DNA of 64,000 bases from Bradyrhizobium canariense (GCF_900105125.1 NZ_LT629750.1:682001-746000); one strand, 5' to 3'. Positions 18,213 to 28,657 are shown, counted from the first letter of the stretch. Program-made: numbers and translations. Notes: generated by a model not told the origin, from the sequence alone.

Positions 18213-19418
18213 ATGAGCCGACGCTTCAAAAAACCACTGGCAAAGTCCCGCGCGCCGGGCGACCGCCCCAAGGGCGCGCACCCCTATCGCGGCTCGCAGG
18301 CCGAACGGCCGCAGGCGCATCGCCCCGGCGGCAAGCCGCCTGCGCGGTTTTCTGCGCCCCGTGTGGCCAAGCCGGCTCCGTTCATTCCCGAGCCCGAAAA
18401 GATCGCCGCCGAGCCGCCGCCGCTGCCGACCAAGGTTCAGACCGTTGTCGTGACCGCGGACGAGAACGGCATGCGCGTGGATCGCTTTCTGGAGGCGCGC
18501 TTTCCCGGCCTGTCGTTCTCCCACATCCAGCGCGTTGTTCGCAAAGGCGAGTTGCGCGTCAACGGCAAGCGCGCCGACAGCAAGGACCGGATCGAAGAAG
18601 GCCAGAGCATTCGCATTCCGCCGCTGAAGCTGGATACGCCCAAGGTCGCCGGACACCTCTCGGAAGCCGAAGCGAAGACGCTTCAAGCCCTCAAGGACAT
18701 GATCCTGTTTGAGGATGCCGACGTCATGGTGCTGAACAAGCCGGCCGGGCTTGCGGTGCAAGGCGGCTCCGGCACCACGCGGCACGTCGATCAGATGCTG
18801 GAGGTGATGCGCGACGCCAAGGGGCAAAAGCCGCGGCTGGTACATCGGCTCGACAAGGAAACCGCGGGCTGCCTGCTGGTCGCGAAGACGCGTTTTGCCG
18901 CGACCGCCTTGACCGGATCATTCCGCCATCGCTCGGCGCGCAAGATTTACTGGGCGCTGGTCGCCGGCGTGCCGAAGCCGAAGCAGGGCCGCATTTCGAC
19001 CTACCTCGCCAAGGAAGAGAGCGAGGACGACACCATCATGCGGATCGCGGCCCATGGCGACGAGGGCGCGAGTCATGCCGTGACCTATTATGCCGTGGTC
19101 GAGACGTCGGCGCAGAAGCTCGCCTGGGTATCCCTGAAGCCGGTCACGGGACGGACCCATCAATTGCGCGCGCACATGGCGCATATCGATCACGCCATCG
19201 TCGGCGATCCCAAATATTTCAACAAGGAAAACTGGGAGCTGCCGGGCGGCCTGCAGAAACGGTTGCATCTGCTGGCGCGCCGGATCGTGATTCCGCATCC
19301 GCGCGGCGGCGTAATCGACGCCACCGCGCCGCTGCCGCCGCACATGCTGCAATCCTGGAACCTGCTGGGGCTTGAGGCCGACCGGTTCGACCCGATCGAG
19401 AATGCGCCTGAAGAATAA
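18213..19418 (+). CDS. RluA-family pseudouridine synthase (RluC-like)
   Basis: A 401-residue protein. A basic, Pro-rich N-terminal extension of about 85 residues precedes an S4 RNA-binding domain (RVDRFLEARFPGLSFSHIQR). The catalytic domain has the RluA motif RLVHRLDKETAG with the active-site Asp, and the late GRTHQLRAHMAHIDHAIVGD motif. It isomerises uridines in 23S rRNA; RluC-type (positions 955/2504/2580 in E. coli) is likeliest, but RluD cannot be excluded. The ATG at 18213 is chosen because the protein becomes basic and family-like from there; the frame is open far upstream over the esterase remnant. Confidence 0.88.
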   Translation: MSRRFKKPLAKSRAPGDRPKGAHPYRGSQAERPQAHRPGGKPPARFSAPRVAKPAPFIPEPEKIAAEPPPLPTKVQTVVVTADENGMRVDRFLEARFPGLSFSHIQRVVRKGELRVNGKRADSKDRIEEGQSIRIPPLKLDTPKVAGHLSEAEAKTLQALKDMILFEDADVMVLNKPAGLAVQGGSGTTRHVDQMLEVMRDAKGQKPRLVHRLDKETAGCLLVAKTRFAATALTGSFRHRSARKIYWALVAGVPKPKQGRISTYLAKEESEDDTIMRIAAHGDEGASHAVTYYAVVETSAQKLAWVSLKPVTGRTHQLRAHMAHIDHAIVGDPKYFNKENWELPGGLQKRLHLLARRIVIPHPRGGVIDATAPLPPHMLQSWNLLGLEADRFDPIENAPEE

Positions 19419-19450
19419 TTGATCTTGCGGTTATTTCGCAGGATCACGAC

Positions 19451-19765
19451 ATGTCCTCCATGAAACAATTATCGATTTTGATCGCCACGATCGCGTGCGT
19501 ATCGGTCGCTGACGCGGCCTTTGCTCAGCAGATGATCCCGCCGGGCTGGTCGCAGTTCAACCCGCCGCCACTGGCCCCGCCGCCATCGCCCAAAATCGAA
19601 GTGCCTGTTGTGCCCAGGATGAACGTGCCGTCGCAGCCGCATGTGCAAGCCTCGCGGCGCAGTTCCTTCAGCGACCGGATCAACCGATGCCTCGATGAAG
19701 CGGCCGCAGCAGGATATGGCCCCGGCAAGCGCGCGGCCTATTCGCGCGCCTGCGCCAACAGATGA
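19451..19765 (+). CDS. Small secreted proline-rich protein
   Basis: A 104-residue protein with a clear signal peptide (LSILIATIACVSVADAAFA) cleaved before QQMIPPGW. The middle is Pro-rich (FNPPPLAPPPSPK). The C-terminal part has RINRCLDEAAAAGYGPGKRAAY and two cysteines that could pair. I do not recognise a family; similar small periplasmic proteins occur in Bradyrhizobium. It follows the pseudouridine synthase by 32 bases and converges with the next gene. Confidence 0.75.
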   Translation: MSSMKQLSILIATIACVSVADAAFAQQMIPPGWSQFNPPPLAPPPSPKIEVPVVPRMNVPSQPHVQASRRSSFSDRINRCLDEAAAAGYGPGKRAAYSRACANR

Positions 19766-19775
19766 CGGCAAACCG

Positions 19776-20225
19776 CTAATTATCGAACTGCGCGAGGAAC
19801 ATCCGCAGTGAATCGTGCGGGCTTTCGACATCGGTGATGACCCAGCCGTCGGGGCCATTGACCAGAATGAAATTCAGCGTGACCGCGCGGCCCTTGTTGT
19901 CGAAGGCCGCAGCGACATAGGTCTTGTCGTATTGCTTGCGCAGGATGGCGATCGAGATGCCGCCGAGTTTCCAGGTCGGGCTTTGCACGAAGAAATCGTA
20001 AGGCGGATTCTTCAGCCGGCTCCATGCGCCGCGCAAGCTCGGATCGAAAAATTGCTGCGTGGTGGCGGCATCGCGCGCGAGCCCGTGCGAGAGGTCGGAC
20101 GAACCATTGCCATAATAGGCGTAGACGTTCCTCACCAGCGATTCCGGCGAACGGAAACCGGCCTGAACGGGTGAGACTCCCAAGCCGGCCAACAGACCCA
20201 CGACGCTTACGAAGATTTTCCCCAT
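19776..20225 (-). CDS. Secreted protein of the DUF3828-like type
   Basis: A 149-residue protein with a signal peptide (FVSVVGLLAGLGVSPVQA) followed by SPESLVRNVYAYYGNG, a pattern of DUF3828-like periplasmic proteins (an NTF2-like fold is suspected). The C-terminal half ends GWVITDVESPHDSLRMFLAQ, which also fits that fold. No catalytic residues are evident. It converges with the Pro-rich gene (10-base gap) and is divergent from the ATP12-like gene. Function unknown. Confidence 0.78.
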   Translation of the reverse strand: MGKIFVSVVGLLAGLGVSPVQAGFRSPESLVRNVYAYYGNGSSDLSHGLARDAATTQQFFDPSLRGAWSRLKNPPYDFFVQSPTWKLGGISIAILRKQYDKTYVAAAFDNKGRAVTLNFILVNGPDGWVITDVESPHDSLRMFLAQFDN

Positions 20226-20302
20226 CGCCGGCTCGCTTTATTCGAGTCCAAACTTATCATACTCTGCACAAAATCGATCGCGGATGGACAGACGAAACCC
20301 GA

Positions 20303-21088
20303 ATGCGTGAATTGTTTGACGAAGTTGCAGGACATTCTCCGCTCGATCCGGAGGAGGCGGTCAGGCGCACCACGCGCGGGCCGCAGCGCAAGCGTTTTTA
20401 CGCGCAGGCCGGCGTCGCTGAGGTGCCCGAAGGATTTGCCGTCGTCCTCGATGGCAAGACCGTTCGTACGCCGTCGGGGCGTCCGCTGGTGGCGCCGAGG
20501 CGCGAGCTCGCCGAGGGCATCGCGGCGGAATGGAACGCACAGAAGGAGATCATCGATCCCCTGACGATGCCGCTGACGAGATTTGCCAACAGCGTAATCG
20601 AAGGCGTGGTCGATCGGGCCGATGCGGTCACTGACGATGTCGCGAAATATCTCGGCTCGGATCTGCTGTTTTATCGTGCCGGACATCCCGAGGCGCTGGT
20701 GGCGCGCGAGGCAGCGGCTTGGGATCCGGTGTTGTTCTGGGCCGCGGACCAGCTCGGCGCCCATTTCATTCTGGCGGAGGGGATCGTGCATGTCGCCCAG
20801 CCGGATGCGGCGATCAAGGCGGCGCGGGCCGTATTTCCCAAAGATGCCTGGTCGGTTGCGGCGCTGCATGTGGTGACGACGCTGACCGGCTCGGCGCTGC
20901 TGGCATTGGCGCTGCTGCATGGCGTGCTCGATCCCGATCAGGTCTGGGCCGCCGCGCATGTCGATGAGGACTGGAACAACGAAAAATGGGGTGCGGACGA
21001 GGAGGTCGCGGCACGCCGCGCGGCCCGGCTGGTCGATTTCAAGGCTGCCGTGAGCATTCTTAAAGCTTCTGAATCCGCCATCGGTTAA
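20303..21088 (+). CDS. ATP12-family F1-ATPase assembly chaperone
   Basis: A 261-residue protein of the ATP12 family, which in mitochondria and alphaproteobacteria chaperones the F1 alpha subunit. Seen here are KRFYAQAGVAEVPEGFAVVLDGKTVRTP, the following EWNAQKEIIDPLTMPLTRFA block and the late DEDWNNEKWGADEEV motif. The length is normal. The ATG at 20303 is the only methionine near the family start. The gene stands alone. Confidence 0.9.
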   Translation: MRELFDEVAGHSPLDPEEAVRRTTRGPQRKRFYAQAGVAEVPEGFAVVLDGKTVRTPSGRPLVAPRRELAEGIAAEWNAQKEIIDPLTMPLTRFANSVIEGVVDRADAVTDDVAKYLGSDLLFYRAGHPEALVAREAAAWDPVLFWAADQLGAHFILAEGIVHVAQPDAAIKAARAVFPKDAWSVAALHVVTTLTGSALLALALLHGVLDPDQVWAAAHVDEDWNNEKWGADEEVAARRAARLVDFKAAVSILKASESAIG

Positions 21089-21146
21089 CGAGAGGTTTAC
21101 GACAGAAGAGTAGCTTTGGCCGGGCATGACCCGGTGAAGCGAAGCC

Positions 21147-22943
21147 ATGTCGATCGTCATCAATCAGAGTGTGCCGCTCGTCGCCGTGCAGGGCGCGACG
21201 GCGGATGTCGTGCTGCAGCCGGGGACGGTGGTCAAGGCCCAGGTGCTGCAAATCCTCGGCAACGATCAGGCGCAGATTTCGATCGGCGGCCAGTCGATCG
21301 ATGTGGTCACGCAGGTGCCGCTGCAGGCCGGCCAGACGCTGCAGCTTTCGGTGTCGCAAGCGTCCGACGGCAGCATCCAGCTCGCGGTGGTCAACCAGCA
21401 GGGCGGCGCTGCGGCCAACCAGGGGGCCGCCAATCCCGCCGCTGCGAATTTCGCCGCCGACACCGTGACGCTTGCGCCCAGCGCGGTCGCCAATATCGCC
21501 GCGCAAATCACGTCGGCGATTGTTCTTTCACAAAATCAGCTCGCGCCGCTGGAGACGCTTGCTGTCTCTGCCGCGGCGCAGACCGCGGCGACCCAGCAGA
21601 CCAGTCTGGCGCCGCTGTTTTCCAATCTCGGCGTTGCCGCCGGCATCAGCGGCCTGTCGCCGCAGCTTCAGCAGGCCGTGGCGCAGGTGCTGGCGCAACA
21701 GACCAGCCTCGACCCAAATTTGACCGGCGAGGACATCAAGCAGGCGTTCCAGAGCTCCGGCCTCTTTCTGGAAGCTTCGCTGGCGGCCGGATCGGTTTCA
21801 TCGTCCGGCACGCCGGATCTCAAGGCGGCGCTGATCGTGCTGCGCCAGGTGCTGACGACATCGCTCAATGCCGCGGCGCCGACGGCGCCGACGCCAAGCG
21901 TGCCGACCGCGACAGCCACAACGGTTCCGCAGGGCACGACCACAGTAACCGTCGTGCAGCCGCAGGGCACATCGCCAACGGTTCAAGTCTCGTCGCTGCC
22001 GGTCACGATGACGGCCGAGCCTGACATGGTCGCTACCGCATCGCCCGCGCTGGCGCCGCTGCTCACGGCCGAGGCCTTGGTGCTCAATGCTTCGGAAGGC
22101 GATACGCCGCAGCTTTCACAAGCGGTTTTCGAGTTCAGCGCCGCAAGCGCTGTCATTTCGTCCGCGACGACATCGGCGGATGCGGCTGCCCGCACGGCTG
22201 CAAGCAGCGCCGCCCTCAACCTGTTGCAGGAGGCCGTTCAGGCCGCTCCGCTGGGCGCAGCAAACCTGGCGGGGCTCGCGTCGGATAATGGGGCGATGCT
22301 GTCGCTGCTGCCGGTGGTGGCCGGCGCACGCATCGCTGGTATCGACGAGGCCGAATTTGCCCGCACCAATGTGCCGCCACCGCCGCTCAGTGGCGCGTTG
22401 CCTGCGGCGCAGCCGGTGATGCCGGCGACATTGGTGACGAATTCCTCGCCGGACGCGGCGATGCGCCATCTACTCACGGATACTGATGGGGCCATTGCGC
22501 GGCAAACGCTGTTGCAGGTCGCCTCGCTGCCGGACCAGGCCGGCTCGATGGTGGGCCGGATCGATCCAGCGGCGCCGCGATGGAATTTCGAAATCCCGTT
22601 TGCAACGCCGCAGGGAACGGCGATGGCGCAGTTCGAGATTTCGCGCGATGGCGGCGGCACCGAGACTGAAGCGGCCAAGCGGGTTTGGCGCGCGCGGTTC
22701 TCGCTCGATGTCGAACCGACAGGGCCGGTCCATGCGCTGGTCTCATTGAATGGTGACCGGACCTCGGTGCGGATGTGGGCGGAACGGCCGGCGACGGCCG
22801 ATCAATTGCGCGCCGGGGTATCGCAGCTCAGTCAGGCGCTGAGCCGCGCGGACTTGCGGCCCGGCGATATCGTGATCCGCGACGGTGCACCGATGCAATC
22901 GACCGCCGCGCGCGCCGGGCATTTTCTGGACCGCGCGCTATGA
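21147..22943 (+). CDS. FliK-like flagellar hook-length control protein
   Basis: A 598-residue protein with a long low-complexity Ala/Gln/Ser/Thr/Pro-rich N-terminal part. The compact C-terminal region (about 470-598) reads [20 protein letters not shown], then [20 protein letters not shown] and [10 protein letters not shown], in line with the Flg_hook domain of FliK. FliK-type proteins measure hook or needle length and switch export specificity through FlhB. The stop overlaps the next gene, which resembles the FlhB C-terminal domain; this supports the call. No other flagellar gene is near. Confidence 0.75.
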   Translation: MSIVINQSVPLVAVQGATADVVLQPGTVVKAQVLQILGNDQAQISIGGQSIDVVTQVPLQAGQTLQLSVSQASDGSIQLAVVNQQGGAAANQGAANPAAANFAADTVTLAPSAVANIAAQITSAIVLSQNQLAPLETLAVSAAAQTAATQQTSLAPLFSNLGVAAGISGLSPQLQQAVAQVLAQQTSLDPNLTGEDIKQAFQSSGLFLEASLAAGSVSSSGTPDLKAALIVLRQVLTTSLNAAAPTAPTPSVPTATATTVPQGTTTVTVVQPQGTSPTVQVSSLPVTMTAEPDMVATASPALAPLLTAEALVLNASEGDTPQLSQAVFEFSAASAVISSATTSADAAARTAASSAALNLLQEAVQAAPLGAANLAGLASDNGAMLSLLPVVAGARIAGIDEAEFARTNVPPPPLSGALPAAQPVMPATLVTNSSPDAAMRHLLTDTDGAIARQTLLQVASLPDQAGSMVGRIDPAAPRWNFEIPFATPQGTAMAQFEISRDGGGTETEAAKRVWRARFSLDVEPTGPVHALVSLNGDRTSVRMWAERPATADQLRAGVSQLSQALSRADLRPGDIVIRDGAPMQSTAARAGHFLDRAL

Positions 22944-23206
22944 GCGGAAACGCAAAGAACCAGCTTGCGGTCGCGCTGCATTACGATAAATCCGGCGCGC
23001 CGCGGGTTGTCGCCAAGGGCAGAGGGAGCATCGGCGAGAAGATCATCGAGGTCGCCAAGACCAACGGCGTTCCGATCGAGGAAAATGAAGTGCTGGCCGG
23101 CGCGCTGTCGCATGTCGAACTCGGCGACGAGATTCCGGCGGAGCTCTACAAGGCGGTGGCGGAGGTGCTGATCTTCGTGCTGCGGATGTCGGGGCGGGTG
23201 AGGTAG
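22940..23206 (+). CDS. Stand-alone FlhB C-terminal-like protein (FlhX/EscU-YscU type)
   Basis: An 88-residue protein resembling the cytoplasmic export-switch domain of Flh[41 protein letters not shown] and [20 protein letters not shown]. There are no membrane segments, and the self-cleaving NPTH motif that precedes AVALxYD in FlhB is absent (N-A-K-N-Q-L here). Such stand-alone copies (FlhX in Helicobacter) can replace or modulate FlhB-C. The ATG overlaps the FliK-like stop (ATGA), so the two are translated together. Confidence 0.88.
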   Translation: MSGNAKNQLAVALHYDKSGAPRVVAKGRGSIGEKIIEVAKTNGVPIEENEVLAGALSHVELGDEIPAELYKAVAEVLIFVLRMSGRVR

Positions 23207-23276
23207 GGCATGATCCCGACCCGAAAGGGCCGCGTTAGCGCAAAGTGGAAACCGGTTTTCGGAATAGATCATGCCC
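23206..23276. repeat. Palindromic GGGCATGAT-type intergenic repeat
   Basis: The ends are GGGCATGAT and ATCATGCCC; the inside holds the AAACCGGTTTTCGG core shared with copies at 535-585 and 32133-32181. A second hairpin (GAGCCTGATTCAGC / GCTGAACCAGGCTC, 23296-23326) follows at once. Together they may end transcription of the fliK-like pair. Confidence 0.8.
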
Positions 23277-23404
23277 AAACAAGAGATAAAGCGACGAGCC
23301 TGATTCAGCGAAGCTGAACCAGGCTCCAACATTTTCGAACGTCATCGTTTCACCACGATGTCGTTGATCTCTGCCGCATTCTCGTCATCACATTGGAATG
23401 TGCC

Positions 23405-24223
23405 GTGATCAATCGTCGTCATGCCCTCGGTCTTATTGCCGCCGCGGGTGTTCTGCCGTCGCGGAGTTTTGCCGACGTGGCGCAGCAGCGCAGCGAAATC
23501 CGCGAGGATCTCGCCAAGCGGTTTATCGACGAGGGAACGGCCGGGACCTTTGTCGGCTACAAGGTCGACGACTACCTGATCATCGCCAGCGACAAGGATC
23601 GGTCGGGTGAAGCAAGGTTGCCGGCCTCCACCTTCAAGGTGCCGAATTCGCTGATCGCGCTGGAAACCGGCGTGGTGCAGGATCCGGACAAGGACGTCTT
23701 CAAGTGGGATGGCGTGAAGCGCAGCATCGAGGCGTGGAATCGTGATCACACCATGCGCTCGGCGATCGCCGCTTCCGCCGTGCCGGTCTATCAGGAGATT
23801 GCGCGGCGCATCGGGCAAGAGCGGATGCAGAAATATGTCGACCTGTTCGACTACGGCAACCACAACATCGGCGGCGGCATCGATCAGTTCTGGCTGACCG
23901 GCGATTTGCGGATCGATCCCGTGCAGCAGATCGATTTCCTCGATCGGCTGCGTCGCGGCGTGCTGCCGGTCTCGAAACGAAGCCAGGATCTGGTGTGCGA
24001 CATCCTCCCGGTCACAAAAGTGGGCGACGCCACCATCCGGGCCAAGAGCGGCCTGTTGGGCGCGGAGACCGGCAAGCCGTCGCTCGGCTGGATGGTGGGT
24101 TGGGTCGAGAAGGGCACCACGCCGACCGTGTTCGCGCTGAACATGGACTGCCCGGAGCCGCGTCATATCGCCGATCGCATGACGCTGACGCAGACGTGCC
24201 TGCGCGACATCGGCGCGATCTAA
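23405..24223 (+). CDS. Class D (OXA-type) beta-lactamase
   Basis: A 272-residue serine beta-lactamase, counted from the GTG at 23405 with GGAA upstream. All class D motifs are present: STFK (Ser75-Lys78), SAV (124-126), YGN (150-152), a Trp of the WLTG type near 163, and KSG (214-216). The N-terminus has RRHALGLIAAAG, so export may go through Tat or Sec. Class D enzymes hydrolyse penicillins and some carbapenems in the periplasm; which substrates apply here cannot be said. No mobile element is nearby, so it looks like a resident chromosomal gene. Confidence 0.92.
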   Translation: MINRRHALGLIAAAGVLPSRSFADVAQQRSEIREDLAKRFIDEGTAGTFVGYKVDDYLIIASDKDRSGEARLPASTFKVPNSLIALETGVVQDPDKDVFKWDGVKRSIEAWNRDHTMRSAIAASAVPVYQEIARRIGQERMQKYVDLFDYGNHNIGGGIDQFWLTGDLRIDPVQQIDFLDRLRRGVLPVSKRSQDLVCDILPVTKVGDATIRAKSGLLGAETGKPSLGWMVGWVEKGTTPTVFALNMDCPEPRHIADRMTLTQTCLRDIGAI

Positions 24224-24235
24224 TGCTCAATGTCC

Positions 24236-24321
24236 GTCATGGCCGGGCTTGACCCGGCCATCCACGTCTTTGCGGCTTGCGGAGAGAAGACGTGGATGCC
24301 CGGGATAAAACCGGGCATGAC
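24236..24321. repeat. Palindromic GTCATGGCCGGG-type intergenic repeat
   Basis: It begins GTCATGGCCGGGCTTGACCC and ends CCGGGCATGAC. Inner arms CCACGTCTT and AAGACGTGG pair. A second copy lies at 41160-41247. Confidence 0.82.
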
Positions 24322-24356
24322 AGTGGAGAGACCTCAAAGCGTTTTCAGACGGTTGT

Positions 24357-24767
24357 TCAAACGCTAAAATTTTTCCCGATGCGGCCGAGATGGGTGAAGC
24401 TGAAACCGGCGCTGTATTTCATGCCGTAGCCGAGCGCGCGGTCGATGCCGATATGGGCGAGCCAGATCAGCGCGATCGAAAGCGTGAGCGGCGAGGCCAG
24501 GGCAAAGCCCGTGGTCATCAGGGTCATCGGCGCCATGTAGCTGTGCATGGTGTTATAGATCATGGCGCCGAATTTCGGCCCTGAGAGATAGGCCGCAAAG
24601 CTCAGATCGGGCACCAGGAACAGGACCGCGTAAATCCACCACGATCCGCCCCAGACGGCGTAAAGCAGCGTCATCCCGATAAACAGCGTCAGCCCTTCCA
24701 GCCGCAGCATCGTGCGCAATCCGCCGGTGGCGGCGCCCGTGGCCTCGGTCGCGGTTGTTTCGCTCAT
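24357..24767 (-). CDS. DUF4260 family small membrane protein
   Basis: A 136-residue protein with about four hydrophobic segments. Family features are LRLEGLTLFIGMTLLYA, FLVPDLSFAAYLSGPKFGA, YNTMHSYMAP and the ending LGYGMKYSAGFSFTHLGRIG. These are conserved DUF4260 blocks. Function unknown. It is divergent from pccB with a 140-base gap that holds a partial GAGCATGAT-type repeat core. Confidence 0.88.
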   Translation of the reverse strand: MSETTATEATGAATGGLRTMLRLEGLTLFIGMTLLYAVWGGSWWIYAVLFLVPDLSFAAYLSGPKFGAMIYNTMHSYMAPMTLMTTGFALASPLTLSIALIWLAHIGIDRALGYGMKYSAGFSFTHLGRIGKNFSV

Positions 24768-24907
24768 GGCTCGGCTTCCCCCTGAATTGAGCTGCTATTG
24801 TAGCCCAGTGTCGTCCTCGGGCGTATGAAGTTCGTGTCCGAAAAGCCGGTTTCCGGTTCGGAAAAGGGCGTGTTAGAAGGCAAAAAACCCCAGCGGGAAA
24901 TGCAGAC

Positions 24908-26440
<1,533 letters not shown>

Positions 26441-26553
26441 TGGAAAGCCCCCGTCGTAGCTTCGCTTAATGACTAAGCCAAATATTGCGCAATCATTCGT
26501 TGTAAAATAGCTGCAGACAGCTACAGTGCGTGCATTGGCTGGGGGGCCAACCG

Positions 26554-27456
26554 ATGCACTACAAGCTATACAGGTACACGCTGACCAAGATCGTCGGGGA
26601 AAAAGAGCGCGAGATTCACCCCGATCATCACTTCAAGTTGTTTCAGCGTTCGAGAGGAACTGACGCGTATGGTGAGCTAGCGGAATATCGCGGGAAGCGC
26701 GATAGCGTGCTGATGTTCGTGCGCGAATACCGATCAGATTTCGTTGGCCTAATTGGTCGTCATTCAACTGAAAGAGAAGTGACAAGTTACGACGCCAACG
26801 AAGATGAAACATATCAAATAGAGGTTGACGACGACGATTATCCGAATGCGGCGTTCGTCTGTCTGCCGCGCCTACGCATGATTGCTTGTTCTGACAGTAA
26901 CCAGGTGCGGGCCGATAGTGCAATGTCGAGACTCCATCAAATTCTGGTGCATCGACATCGAGCTTTTTTTGTCGTCGAGCCAATAAAAGAAACATTTGAT
27001 CTTCGAAAAGCTATCAATCGGTTTCGGTTGATTGAGGTGACGTTCGACATTTTTCCGGTAAATCCGCACACGGGAGATCTCGGCTTAAAGCTCGATGAAA
27101 GCCGTAAGCTCGACCACATAAAGAAAATCAGCGGAAAGGCGACAGCGCCTTCCTCTGAGCCGATGACGTTGGAAGGAGGGTTCCTCACATCGGTGCAGCA
27201 ACTGCAACAGAGTGGGCACGCAAAGGTTGGATTTGTTGGTCGAACTGATGAAGGGACCGAAGTGAAAGTGCCAAAGCCGGGAAGAACAACGGAATTGGCG
27301 GTGGATGAAGAGGACTCGGTGCGCGACGAAAGCGTTGGGGTACGAATTAATGTGCCAGAAAAGTTAGCTTATCCATTCAATCAGGCCTACGTCACGCGGA
27401 TTCGAAAAATCGCGCGTCAATTTGAATCTTCTGGCGTGGATGATGAGGATGGATAG
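26554..27456 (+). CDS. Uncharacterised protein (DUF4747-like), first gene of an accessory pair
   Basis: A 300-residue soluble protein from the ATG at 26554 (GGGGGG upstream). It opens MHYKLYRYTLTKIVGEKERE. It has an acidic run (EVDDDDYPN) and a middle segment RFRLIEVTFDIFPVNPHTGD that recalls DUF4747, a family of unknown role often seen in accessory islands. The C-terminal region is charged and ends DDEDG. Base composition and codon use are clearly more AT-rich than its neighbours. It overlaps the following membrane-protein gene. The DUF4747 link is from memory and weak. Confidence 0.7.
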   Translation: MHYKLYRYTLTKIVGEKEREIHPDHHFKLFQRSRGTDAYGELAEYRGKRDSVLMFVREYRSDFVGLIGRHSTEREVTSYDANEDETYQIEVDDDDYPNAAFVCLPRLRMIACSDSNQVRADSAMSRLHQILVHRHRAFFVVEPIKETFDLRKAINRFRLIEVTFDIFPVNPHTGDLGLKLDESRKLDHIKKISGKATAPSSEPMTLEGGFLTSVQQLQQSGHAKVGFVGRTDEGTEVKVPKPGRTTELAVDEEDSVRDESVGVRINVPEKLAYPFNQAYVTRIRKIARQFESSGVDDEDG

Positions 27457-28021
27457 ATGTCCGAATTTTTGGTCTGTGCTGGCCGAGGCCTTGGGATTAT
27501 CCGCTTCGCGGCGTGGATTTTTAGCCTATGTTCCGTGGTGGTTATTTATCTGTTGCGCTTTGCCAATTGGCGTCGTGTTCCTCGTGAGGAGTTCTCTACG
27601 GCCCCAAATAACGGACGGCAGCATTGCGACGGTGCTCTCTGCCATCGCAGTCGTTGCGGGGTTTTTCGGCTCGGTGTCTGTCGCGACGATTGGTCAAGTG
27701 CAGCGGATGGTCGCTGAATATCCATTCTCCAGCTATCTTCGCGACGAAAAGCTATTTGATCAATTTTTGTTCTGGCCGCAATTTACTCTCTTACTCCAAA
27801 TTGCTCTGTTACTTGCATCGGCTGGCATGGCCGCTCTCACTCGGTTGTTCGACTGCGATTATCTCAACCAATATCTTATAGTGGTAGATGTTGGGCTGCT
27901 CATTTACGTTTGTACAAAAACTTGGAAACTAGTTGATCTTATGCGGCAGCTAACGTGGCACTACGAGCAATACAATCGTTTGTACAAAGAATACCAATCT
28001 GGGAAAACGGAGCAAGCGTAG
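27440..28021 (+). CDS. Uncharacterised membrane protein with about four TM segments, second gene of the pair
   Basis: A protein of about 193 residues, probably starting at 27440, 27443 or 27449; each overlaps the end of the upstream gene, so the pair is probably translationally coupled. Hydrophobic segments lie at YVPWWLFICCALPIGVVFLV, IATVLSAIAVVAGFFGSV, FTLLLQIALLLASAGMAALT and YLIVVDVGLLIYVC. A basic/aromatic helical C-terminus follows (LTWHYEQYNRLYKEY). No family is recognised. Low GC and pairing with a soluble partner recall two-gene defence systems with a membrane effector (inference only). Confidence 0.72.
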   Translation: MMRMDRCPNFWSVLAEALGLSASRRGFLAYVPWWLFICCALPIGVVFLVRSSLRPQITDGSIATVLSAIAVVAGFFGSVSVATIGQVQRMVAEYPFSSYLRDEKLFDQFLFWPQFTLLLQIALLLASAGMAALTRLFDCDYLNQYLIVVDVGLLIYVCTKTWKLVDLMRQLTWHYEQYNRLYKEYQSGKTEQA

Positions 28022-28135
28022 CCGGATGAGCGAGGCGATATCTGGAGCTGCGAAAGAACAGGGCAAGCGTCGTAGGGTAGGTTAGACGAAGCCGTAACCC
28101 GCCATTTTCGTTCCGCGCGATCGGCGGTAGGTTAC

Positions 28136-28168
28136 GGCTTCCGCCTTCGCTCTTCGAGTTACGGCGGA
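28136..28168 (+). repeat. 33-bp inverted repeat, left copy
   Basis: GGCTTCCGCC...GGCGGA matches without mismatch the reverse complement of 28625-28657, and the similarity extends a few bases on each side. The two copies bracket the small membrane-protein gene at 28204-28551. It overlaps a degenerate GTAGGGT-type repeat starting at 28071. Confidence 0.92.
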
Positions 28169-28203
28169 GAAGTCGCCCAATCCGCTCCACGAGCTTGTAT
28201 CTT

Positions 28204-28551
28204 ATGACTGAAGACGATCCGACCGACGAGATTTCAGAAATCGAGGAGCGGATCGAGGCATTTGCTGAGGCCGCCGAACGATGCCGGAAGTTCATTCTGG
28301 CGTCCAAGGCTGCGATCGTCAGTGGCGTCGCCTTGCTGCTCGTCGCGATGCTTGGCCTGTTCGGGGCCGGCCAGTCCGCCGCGCTCGGATCGATTGCCTT
28401 GATGCTCGGCGGAATCGTGTCGCTCGGATCGAATGTCAGTACGTTGCGGCAGACTGACGCTGCCATCAACGCCGCCGAGGCGCGCCGTTCGGACCTGATC
28501 AGCAGGATCGGCCTTCGCGTAGTTCGCGATGCGCCGGTTAAGCTGATCTGA
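28204..28551 (+). CDS. Small membrane protein bracketed by inverted repeats
   Basis: A 115-residue protein from the ATG at 28204. An acidic coiled-coil-like N-terminus (DEISEIEERIEAFAEAAERC) is followed by two hydrophobic segments (AAIVSGVALLLVAMLGLFGA and GSIALMLGGIVSLGS) and a C-terminal helix (TDAAINAAEARRSDLISRIG). GC content returns to the genome norm. Similar two-TM proteins of unknown function occur in Bradyrhizobium. The flanking 33-bp inverted repeats make it a possible small mobile or invertible cassette. Confidence 0.75.
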   Translation: MTEDDPTDEISEIEERIEAFAEAAERCRKFILASKAAIVSGVALLLVAMLGLFGAGQSAALGSIALMLGGIVSLGSNVSTLRQTDAAINAAEARRSDLISRIGLRVVRDAPVKLI

Positions 28552-28624
28552 CGAGTCTCACACGTTGCTTCGCTCATGCGCGCTACTCGCTGGCTGGTCA
28601 GCGCGGGGCGGGCCAGGCGACTTG

Positions 28625-28657
28625 TCCGCCGTAACTCGAAGAGCGAAGGCGGAAGCC
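28625..28657 (-). repeat. 33-bp inverted repeat, right copy
   Basis: TCCGCCGTAACTCG...GGAAGCC is the exact reverse complement of 28136-28168. Just after it, GGCGGATTACGCTACGCTGATCCGCC (28687-28712) forms another hairpin, of the same type as GGCGGATTACGCTG...AATCCGCC at 8793-8817. Confidence 0.92.
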
